12,584 nt of DNA. Origin: Candidatus Altimarinota bacterium (GTDB lineage Bacteria; Patescibacteriota; Gracilibacteria; UBA4473). Position 1 is the stretch's first letter. Each line of letters starts with the position of its first letter. The DNA lies in contig JAHDDZ010000003.1 of assembly GCA_020629095.1 (NCBI GenBank), positions 1 through 12,584 of the forward strand, written 5' to 3'. Positions 6,319 through 11,826 of this stretch are shown in pieces. The position numbers were made by a program, and so were the translations under genes. Under the pieces are notes generated by a model. That model saw only the letters and a list, made by a program, of their open reading frames with translations, made no database searches and was not told where the DNA came from.

Positions 6319-6340
6319 GTGGGTTGTGTTTTGCTATAAA
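6312..6340 (+). promoter_or_regulatory. Promoter of grpE operon
   Basis: TTGGCA at 6312-6317, ideal 17-base spacer, TATAAA at 6335-6340. The transcript should start near 6347, while the grpE ATG is at 6350, so the mRNA would have a leader of only a few bases or none. Confidence 0.55.
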
Positions 6341-6349
6341 CCACATGAC

Positions 6350-6796
6350 ATGACAGAAAAACAAGAACAGCAAATAGACGTGCATGCGCTGCAAGACCAG
6401 CTGGCTAATGCAGAGGAGCGCGCTCTGCGAGCGGCGGCTGACCTGCAAAACTATAAACGGCGTGAAGATGAAGCCAAAGCCATGTGGTCATACATGGCCA
6501 TTAGCGGCTTTGTGACGCCCCTGCTAGGGCGCATTTCAGAGCTTCAAAAAGGAATTGAGCACGACCCAGAAAGTGCACTTGCACAGGTCGTGCAGGCATT
6601 TTTGGCGGATGTTACAAAGGGCGGTCTCAAACCAATTGTGCCAGTGGCGGGCGAGAAAATAAACCCAAATATGCACGAAGTGCTGATGCAGGCAGACAGC
6701 GGCGAACCGGGCACAGTTGCCCAATTACTAGAGGCCGGCTGGCAGTTCGGCGAGAGAGTTTTGGCCCCTGCGAAAGTGAGTGCCGTGCCTGAATAA
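6350..6796 (+). CDS. grpE: GrpE, nucleotide exchange factor of DnaK
   Basis: This 148-residue cytoplasmic protein should release ADP from DnaK in the Hsp70 cycle. It has a charged helical N-terminus, then the GrpE signature 'AAADLQNYKRREDEA' (28-42), a long helix, and the C-terminal beta domain 'INPNMHEVLMQ ... GTVAQLLEAGWQFGERVLAPAKVSAV', ending almost at the conserved motif. It is shorter than the common 190-200 residues because the N-terminal coiled coil is short. The frame is open to 6290, but the family start and the promoter place the start at ATG 6350. An overlapping ATG at 6345 gives only Met-Thr-stop. Neither dnaK nor dnaJ is nearby. A 31-residue peptide gene and mnmA follow on the same strand. 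Confidence 0.9.
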   Translation: MTEKQEQQIDVHALQDQLANAEERALRAAADLQNYKRREDEAKAMWSYMAISGFVTPLLGRISELQKGIEHDPESALAQVVQAFLADVTKGGLKPIVPVAGEKINPNMHEVLMQADSGEPGTVAQLLEAGWQFGERVLAPAKVSAVPE

Positions 6797-6812
6797 TTGT
6801 AATAAAACTACT

Positions 6813-6908
6813 ATGAAAAAGAACAAAACGCTTGTGTGGATTATGGCCATTTTAGGGCTCATCGCCATTGTGGGTGGCGCGGTGCTACCATTTCTGCCGT
6901 TCAACTGA
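6813..6908 (+). CDS. 31-residue single-span membrane peptide
   Basis: This ORF runs from ATG 6813 to TGA 6908. It encodes a basic start (MKKNKTLVW), a hydrophobic span of about 20 residues (IMAILGLIAIVGGAVLPFLP), then FN. It is 16 bases downstream of grpE, and its last base pairs overlap the likely mnmA start (CTGA). No family is recognisable. It may be a real small membrane protein, or mainly a translated leader delivering ribosomes to mnmA. The signal-peptide-like pattern of charged start plus span, and the tight fit between neighbours, support it being translated. No SD is visible. Confidence 0.55.
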   Translation: MKKNKTLVWIMAILGLIAIVGGAVLPFLPFN

Positions 6909-7981
6909 GCACCAAAAAATGCGTAGCCATCGGGCTTTCTGGCGGAGTCGATAGCGCCGTTTCGGCGCATTTACTGTTGGAAAAAGGATATGACGTAGTG
7001 GGTGTATTTTTACGCACATGGAGCCAGCGCGACCCAAACTGCCCACAAACCGAAGATGAGAAAGATGCCCGTTCCGTAGCCGGAAAATTGGGCATTCCAC
7101 TGCACAGCTTTGACCTGACAGGAGAATATCGCGAAGATGTTTTTACGCACTTTTTGGCAGAGCTAGAAGCTGGGCGCACGCCCAATCCAGATATTTTGTG
7201 CAACACAAAAGTAAAGTTTGGTGCTGCTCTGAAACTCCTACCAAAGCTGAATTGTAGCCACTTTGCGACAGGACACTATGCCGCGTTAGTGCACGAAAAT
7301 AGATTATTTTCTCTTCAAAAGCCAGCAGATAAAAATAAAGACCAGACGTATTTTTTGCATGAGCTGAACCAAGATCAGTTAGCAAAAGCTATGTTTCCAT
7401 TGGCAAAAATGACTAAGCCAGAAGTGCGTAAAATAGCCACAAAACAGGGTTTTTCGGTTGCTGAAAAAAAGGATAGTGTGGGCATTTGCATGGTGGGCGA
7501 TCGCGACTTTCCGCAGTTTATTGCTGATTACATTTCGCCCAAACCCGGCGAGTTGCACGAGTGGGGCACTGAAATCATGCTTGGAAATCATATAGGAACC
7601 CACTTTTATACGCTGGGGCAGAGGCGCGGGCATGGCATCGGCGGGGTTAAAAACAGGCCCGAAGCACCGTGGTTTGTCGTGGCAAAAGACGAGGAGGCAC
7701 GTGTGGTGTACCTCAGTCAAGATGAGTCGATGCTAAATAAGTCTTCAGTTGTGGTTAAGGCAATGCACTGGAGCGCTGGAGTTCCGCCAGCAGCGTCATT
7801 TACTGCTACTGCAAAAGTGCGATATCGCACGCAAGATGCCCCGTGCACCGTCACCGTTTCAGGGCCAAAAACCACTGTGCAATTTAACACCCCAGAGCGC
7901 GCCCCAACCCCAGGGCAGAGCCTCGTGCTCTATTCTGGCAACACCCTTTTGGGCGGCGGAGTTATTTCTCAAACATACTAA
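6905..7981 (+). CDS. mnmA: tRNA-specific 2-thiouridylase MnmA, probable CTG start
   Basis: This protein of about 358 residues thiolates U34 of tRNA-Lys, -Glu and -Gln using ATP and sulfur relayed by a persulfide carrier. Visible motifs, numbered from CTG, are the PP-loop SGGVDS (12-17), catalytic C99 in 'RTPNPDILCN', 'ATGHYA', 'KDQTYFLHEL', C195 in 'KKDSVGICMVGDR', 'HTLGQR'-like 'YTLGQRRGHGIGG', and the C-terminal 'VRYRTQDAPC ... PGQSLVLY'. No ATG, GTG or TTG lies between GTG 6836 and the PP-loop. CTG 6905 matches the family's N-terminus and forms a CTGA overlap with the upstream peptide gene. GTG 6836 would add 23 residues of atypical sequence (YGHFRAHRHCGW). The function is certain and the start is not. 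Confidence 0.93.
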   Translation: MSTKKCVAIGLSGGVDSAVSAHLLLEKGYDVVGVFLRTWSQRDPNCPQTEDEKDARSVAGKLGIPLHSFDLTGEYREDVFTHFLAELEAGRTPNPDILCNTKVKFGAALKLLPKLNCSHFATGHYAALVHENRLFSLQKPADKNKDQTYFLHELNQDQLAKAMFPLAKMTKPEVRKIATKQGFSVAEKKDSVGICMVGDRDFPQFIADYISPKPGELHEWGTEIMLGNHIGTHFYTLGQRRGHGIGGVKNRPEAPWFVVAKDEEARVVYLSQDESMLNKSSVVVKAMHWSAGVPPAASFTATAKVRYRTQDAPCTVTVSGPKTTVQFNTPERAPTPGQSLVLYSGNTLLGGGVISQTY

Positions 7982-8002
7982 AAAGCCCTGTTTAGGGCTT
8001 TT
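7981..8002. terminator. Bidirectional terminator between mnmA and pnp
   Basis: AAAAGCCCT (7981-7989), loop GTTT, AGGGCTTTT (7994-8002): a 9-bp stem with A and T edges. It begins in the last base of the mnmA stop and lies 21 bases past the pnp stop on the other strand. Confidence 0.85.
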
Positions 8003-8022
8003 ATCGGCTTATTTTGTGCCTA

Positions 8023-10128
8023 CTAATCAGCCTGTTTCATGCTCAGTCGCGTGCGGCCCATTTTATCGGCTCCGACCACAACCACATTAACGGTGTCGCC
8101 TTCTTTCACCATGTCAGACGGGTGATTGACGCGGTAGTCAGCCATTTCACTGACGTGCACAAGCGCCTCTTTCCCAGGCATATATTCAACAAATACTCCG
8201 AAGTCCATAACGTTTTTCACCACTCCATTTTCAAACTTGTCCCCAATTTCTGGTTCATATACCAGCGCACGGATTTCCGCCTCAGCGCCTTTGGCTTTTT
8301 CGCCATCGACGGACTGAATCATCACCGTACCGTCATCTTCAAGATCGATTTTCACGTCCCATTTTGCCGTAATACCTTGAATGGTTTCGCCGCCTTTTCC
8401 GATAACCACCCGAATAAAATCTGGGTTGATTTTGAAACTGGTCACTCGTGGCGCAAAATTACTCATGTCAGATCGTGCCTCTGGCAGCGTCTCTAGCATC
8501 TTATTCAAGATTTCTGTACGCGCTGTTTTTGCCTGCACAAATGCCTCTTTTAGCAGTTCCAGCTTTAATCCTTTCACTTTAATATCCATTTGCAGGGCTG
8601 TAATGCCATCTGCGTCTCCCGTCACTTTCAGGTCCATGTCTCCATCAAAATCCTCAAAACTTTGAATATCACTCAAAATGCGGTATTCGCCAGTTTCCGC
8701 TTGGTTCAAAAGCCCCATCGCAACCCCCGCAATTGGCCGCTTTATTTTAATACCGGCGTCCATCAGCGCAAGCGTAGACCCACACACAGAGGCCATTGAT
8801 GAGCTTCCGTTACACGTCAAAATCTCGCTCACAAGCCGCAAAACATAGGGAAATGCGTCATCTTCTTTACTTGGGATCACTGCCTCCAGCGCACGTTGTG
8901 CCAGCAGTCCGTGCCCAATTTCACGTCGTCCAGGGGCGCGCAATCGGCGCACTTCACCCACACTATACGGCGGAAAATTATAGTGATGAATGTAGCTCTG
9001 AGTGAACTCTGGTCGATCCGCATCATCTATTATTTTAGTGTCCCCAGGACCCCCAACTGTCAAGATGGTCATGGCCTGTGTTTCGCCCCGCTGAAACAAC
9101 GCAGATCCATGCAAACGCGGCAAAATACCGACTTCACAGGTAATCGGTCGCACCTCCGTTACGGTTCGGCCATCTAGACGTTTTCCGGTTGTAAACACAT
9201 TTTCCCTCATATTCTTTGCAAATGCCTTATCGAGGTGCTTTTTCATCGCATTCCAGTCTAGCTCTCCCGCTTCAATTTGTGCTTCATATTGCACTTTTAG
9301 TTTTTCTTTAATGGCATCAATTGCTGCTTTTATATCTTTTTTTAGTGCCCCCTGAATAGTATCAAGATCCGCCTTTGTGACGCTGCTGGCAATGGCTTCC
9401 GCCTCGTCTGGCGTTTCTGGTTTTAGGGTCGGCACTTTTGGGGTTACCGTGGTTTTGCCCACAAACTCCATTTGTGCTTTGCACAGTTCCACAATGGCCT
9501 TGTGCGCAAATTCAAGCGCCTCGAGCATGACCTCATCTGGAATCAAATTAGCCCCCGCTTCCACCATCGTAATAGCATCTGCCGTGCCCGCAACCACCAA
9601 GTCAAGACCGCCATTTGCTACTTCAACATAACTCGGGTCGAGCATAAACTGATGTGTCGCTGGGTCAATTCCGACCCGCACACCAGCAAATGCTGCCTCT
9701 ATTGGCAAACCCGCCAGTTGCACTGCGGTTGACGCCGCCGTGATGGCTGTTGGTCCCACATTGCGGTCGCCAGCTGCTTGCAGCAAGTTCCCGATAATTT
9801 GCACCTCATTTGTAATTCCCTTTGGAAAGAGTGGACGAATGGTTCGGTCAGTCATTCGTGAAATGAGAATAGCAGACTCAGGTGGTCGCGCTTCACGTTT
9901 CACAAATCTGCTACCTTTAATTTTTCCAGTTGCATAGTACTTTGGCTCAAAATCAACTGTCAGCGGAAAGAACCCCGCGTCTGGGTTTCCGTCTCCCATG
10001 CCAGCTGTAAACAACACGGCCGTGTCCCCGTGCCGCACCAGCACAGCTCCGTCGGCCTGTAGGGCAAGTCGCCCCGTTTCAAACGTATATTCTTTTCCTC
10101 CAACAGAAACAGCGTGAGTATGTATCAT
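8023..10128 (-). CDS. pnp: Polynucleotide phosphorylase (3'-5' exoribonuclease)
   Basis: This 701-residue protein degrades RNA from the 3' end by phosphorolysis and acts as a ring-shaped trimer. The order is standard: first RNase PH domain (about 1-210), helical linker (about 215-310), second RNase PH domain (about 315-550), KH domain (558-625, GKGG at 577-580) and S1 domain (626-701). Catalytic-site stretches are 'FNFPPYSVGEV'-like 'HHYNFPPYSVGEVRR', 'HGSALFQRGETQAM' and the acidic 'DGDMDLKVTGDADGITALQMDIKV'. It ends right after the S1 domain. No SD precedes the ATG. It follows rpsO, as in many bacteria, with an intrinsic terminator between them, so expression needs read-through or its own promoter in the short gap or inside rpsO. 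Confidence 0.97.
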   Translation of the reverse strand: MIHTHAVSVGGKEYTFETGRLALQADGAVLVRHGDTAVLFTAGMGDGNPDAGFFPLTVDFEPKYYATGKIKGSRFVKREARPPESAILISRMTDRTIRPLFPKGITNEVQIIGNLLQAAGDRNVGPTAITAASTAVQLAGLPIEAAFAGVRVGIDPATHQFMLDPSYVEVANGGLDLVVAGTADAITMVEAGANLIPDEVMLEALEFAHKAIVELCKAQMEFVGKTTVTPKVPTLKPETPDEAEAIASSVTKADLDTIQGALKKDIKAAIDAIKEKLKVQYEAQIEAGELDWNAMKKHLDKAFAKNMRENVFTTGKRLDGRTVTEVRPITCEVGILPRLHGSALFQRGETQAMTILTVGGPGDTKIIDDADRPEFTQSYIHHYNFPPYSVGEVRRLRAPGRREIGHGLLAQRALEAVIPSKEDDAFPYVLRLVSEILTCNGSSSMASVCGSTLALMDAGIKIKRPIAGVAMGLLNQAETGEYRILSDIQSFEDFDGDMDLKVTGDADGITALQMDIKVKGLKLELLKEAFVQAKTARTEILNKMLETLPEARSDMSNFAPRVTSFKINPDFIRVVIGKGGETIQGITAKWDVKIDLEDDGTVMIQSVDGEKAKGAEAEIRALVYEPEIGDKFENGVVKNVMDFGVFVEYMPGKEALVHVSEMADYRVNHPSDMVKEGDTVNVVVVGADKMGRTRLSMKQAD

Positions 10129-10151
10129 AATTCAAATTACAGTAATAAAAG

Positions 10152-10172
10152 AAAAACCCCAGTGGGGTTTTT
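10152..10172 (-). terminator. Intrinsic terminator/attenuator between rpsO and pnp
   Basis: On the minus strand AAAAACCCC (10172-10164), loop ACT, GGGGTTTTT (10160-10152), followed by CTTTT. The 5' arm starts inside the rpsO stop codon (10173-10171). It ends 23 bases before the pnp ATG. Confidence 0.85.
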
Positions 10173-10431
10173 ATCGGCGAAGACCGAGTTTTTCAATCAG
10201 GCTTTTGTACGCATCTGCGTCTTTCCCCTGAATGTATTGCAAGAGTTTTCTGCGCTTTCCCACCAGCCCGAGCAGTCCTCGTCGGCTGTGCTTGTCTTTT
10301 TTGTGTGTTTTTAGGTGGTCAGTCAATTGACTGATTCGGTCTGTCATTATCGCTACCTGAACAGGAGCACTTCCAGTATCTTTCCCATGCACTTGGTGCT
10401 TTTCGATAATTTCTTTCTTTTGTGTTGTCAT
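10171..10431 (-). CDS. rpsO: 30S ribosomal protein S15
   Basis: This 86-residue protein has the S15 hallmark 'DTGSAPVQVAIMTDRISQLTDHLKTHKKDKHSRRGLLGLVGKRRKLLQYI', near the usual 88-89 residues. It binds 16S rRNA at the central-domain three-way junction early in assembly. ATG 10431 matches the family start (MTTQKKEIIEKHQVH). No SD is seen; the leader is about 18 bases if the strong upstream promoter is used. The pnp gene follows after a terminator, the arrangement known from E. coli and many others. Confidence 0.98.
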   Translation of the reverse strand: MTTQKKEIIEKHQVHGKDTGSAPVQVAIMTDRISQLTDHLKTHKKDKHSRRGLLGLVGKRRKLLQYIQGKDADAYKSLIEKLGLRR

Positions 10432-10455
10432 AGTACACGTTTTTATAGCATCAGC

Positions 10456-10483
10456 AGTATAGGCAAAAAACTGTGACTGTCAA
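10456..10483 (-). promoter_or_regulatory. Promoter of rpsO(-pnp)
   Basis: TTGACA at 10483-10478, 16-base spacer, TATACT at 10461-10456: a perfect -35 and 5/6 -10. The predicted start is near 10449. It lies between tRNA-Val and rpsO, so rpsO need not depend on the tRNA transcript. Confidence 0.7.
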
Positions 10484-10509
10484 CCAAATAGACCCCCAAA
10501 GGGTGAAGC

Positions 10510-10586
10510 TGGTGCACGATAGAGGATTCGAACCTCTGACTTCCTGCAAGTCAAGCAGGCGCTCTAGCCAGCTGAGCTAATCGTGC
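10510..10586 (-). tRNA. tRNA-Val (anticodon GAC)
   Basis: A 77-base tRNA with encoded CCA. The acceptor is GCACGAT/ATCGTGC, D stem GCTC/GAGC, anticodon stem CCTGC/GCAGG closing loop TTGACTT (anticodon GAC, reading GUC/GUU), and T arm AGAGG-TTCGAAT-CCTCT. Base 37, next to the anticodon, is U, where a purine is nearly always found. Confidence 0.95.
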
Positions 10587-10595
10587 GCTGGCACA

Positions 10596-10624
10596 TTTAT
10601 AACCAATTTGTGCGTTGCACGCAA
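10596..10624 (-). promoter_or_regulatory. Candidate promoter of tRNA-Val
   Basis: TTGCGT at 10624-10619, 17-base spacer, TATAAA at 10601-10596, predicted start about 10590, only a few bases before the mature tRNA 5' end at 10586. A small hairpin, TGCGT-GCA-ACGCA, overlaps the -35 but lacks a T-run. Confidence 0.5.
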
Positions 10625-10631
10625 GTCTTTT

Positions 10632-11750
10632 TTATCGGCTGCTGCCAAACATCAGCACCCAATAATGTCCGTCTTTAAAAAGACTATCAGAGGTTTTTGC
10701 TTTGGTAATGCCAATGCCCATGTGCTCAAAATTTTCACTGGTCATGTTGGCATAGTGGGGCGGTGACGCAATCCAATGTTCCATGGCTTCGTCGACCGTT
10801 TTTTGGCCCCGCCCGAGGTTTTCTCCCCAATAAACATAATCATACCCAGAAGCTATAAACCGGTCTTCTGTTTCTTCTCCTATTGGGGTTGTGTGGTTAA
10901 AAAAACCCTCTTGCACCATCTTGTCAGAGTATCGCTGAGCGGCGGCTGTCAACTGGTAGTCAAGACTTAAAGCGGGCAATTCAACTTCTGCCCGCACGCG
11001 GTTTATTTGCCCGAGTGCCTGAACGGCCATTGCGTTTTGCGTTGTAGTCGGGGGCGTTGCTGTAATAACCGTATTCATAATCCCATAAACCATTTCAGCC
11101 ATTTCTCCGCGGGTCAGCGGGTCAGCTGGAGAAATGTCAGCCCGAGGGGTGCCATTGGCTGACTGCACTGCAATGATATATGGCTCATACCACGCATCTG
11201 GCGCACGCACAAACTGCGGTTGCGGTAGGTCAAAAACTCCCGTAATTATCTTTGCCGCCTCGGCATAATTCACCTCACTGGCAGGACGCATTGTCCCATC
11301 GGGGTAGCCCCCAATGATGCCCGTGCACGATGCTGCCTGCACATATTTTCCATACCACGCAGACCAGTCCACATCACTATAATTATATGCTCTGCGACAC
11401 TCTGCGATTGGGCTGCCATCACTTTTCGCCTCCAATAAAATCTTCAAAAACTCTGCCCGATTAATCGTATTATCGGGCTTATACGTTCCATCAGCATACC
11501 CACCTACAATGCCTTTTTGTTGAGCAAAAATGATAGCAGTCATGTGTGGGTCGCCGAGCCGCACATCTATGAAAGAAGCTTGTTCCTTTGTGCAATAAAT
11601 TTCGTTTTCCCACTGAATGAAATTACCCCCCAGCTGAATACATTCAGCCTCAGTTTGTGCTGTCAAAAACTGCGTTCCCTCGACAAAAGAAAGCGCCTGC
11701 ACTTGCAAAATTCCAAAGACCATTCCAAAGACCATTGAGAGATATTTCAT
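10632..11750 (-). CDS. Secreted cell-surface protein with three SLH repeats and a C-terminal CAP domain
   Basis: This 372-residue protein starts at ATG 11750 with a signal peptide (MKYLSMVFGMVFGILQVQALS). A short two-cysteine region follows (C37, C53). Three S-layer homology repeats lie at about 58-107 (GIVGGYADGTYKPDNTINRAEFLKIL), 123-172 (GIIGGYPDGTMRPASEVNYAEAAKII) and 185-228 (a weaker 'SPADPLTRGEMAEMVYGI'). A CAP/SCP (YkwD-like) domain occupies about 243-370, with 'GFFNHTTP' (H286), 'WGENLGRG' (E310), 'HWIASPPHYANM' (H325, H332) and 'HMGIGITK'. SLH repeats usually hold proteins on cell-wall polymers; the function of bacterial CAP domains is poorly known. The frame is open to 11945, but that overlaps the divergent sufB, and the signal peptide and promoter support ATG 11750. 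Confidence 0.9.
   Translation of the reverse strand: MKYLSMVFGMVFGILQVQALSFVEGTQFLTAQTEAECIQLGGNFIQWENEIYCTKEQASFIDVRLGDPHMTAIIFAQQKGIVGGYADGTYKPDNTINRAEFLKILLEAKSDGSPIAECRRAYNYSDVDWSAWYGKYVQAASCTGIIGGYPDGTMRPASEVNYAEAAKIITGVFDLPQPQFVRAPDAWYEPYIIAVQSANGTPRADISPADPLTRGEMAEMVYGIMNTVITATPPTTTQNAMAVQALGQINRVRAEVELPALSLDYQLTAAAQRYSDKMVQEGFFNHTTPIGEETEDRFIASGYDYVYWGENLGRGQKTVDEAMEHWIASPPHYANMTSENFEHMGIGITKAKTSDSLFKDGHYWVLMFGSSR
11711..11734. repeat. Tandem 12-bp duplication in the signal peptide of the SLH/CAP gene
   Basis: TTCCAAAGACCA occurs twice back to back (11711-11722 and 11723-11734), encoding MVFG-MVFG in the signal peptide's hydrophobic core. Being a multiple of three, it keeps the frame. 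Confidence 0.9.
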
Positions 11751-11756
11751 AAGCAG

Positions 11757-11786
11757 ATAATAGAACAAGGCAGAGGTTTTTGTAAA
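11757..11786 (-). promoter_or_regulatory. Promoter of the SLH/CAP gene
   Basis: TTTACA at 11786-11781, 18-base spacer, TATTAT at 11762-11757. Only 6 bases separate the -10 box from the ATG at 11750, so the transcript would start at or next to the A of ATG (leaderless). Confidence 0.5.
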
Positions 11787-11790
11787 CCCA

Positions 11791-11818
11791 TTGCGTATCA
11801 TTTGTAGTTGATTATGAT
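11791..11818 (+). promoter_or_regulatory. Promoter of sufB
   Basis: TTGCGT at 11791-11796, 16-base spacer, TATGAT at 11813-11818. The ATG at 11827 is 8 bases beyond the -10, so the mRNA would have almost no leader. The -35 is 4 bases from that of the divergent SLH/CAP promoter. Confidence 0.5.
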
Positions 11819-11826
11819 GCGAATAT

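Noticed and set aside
6836..6904. GTG 6836 as the mnmA start
   Set aside because: It adds residues unlike any MnmA N-terminus and overlaps the small membrane peptide almost entirely in another frame; kept only as a possible alternative.
7379..7720. 113-residue minus-strand ORF inside mnmA (and similar antisense ORFs in pnp and rnj)
   Set aside because: These are low-similarity shadows of strongly conserved genes on the other strand, with no promoter or family signature.
10491..10507. Terminator after tRNA-Val
   Set aside because: The stem has only four pairs (ACCC/GGGT) and no proper T-run follows, so I cannot support it.
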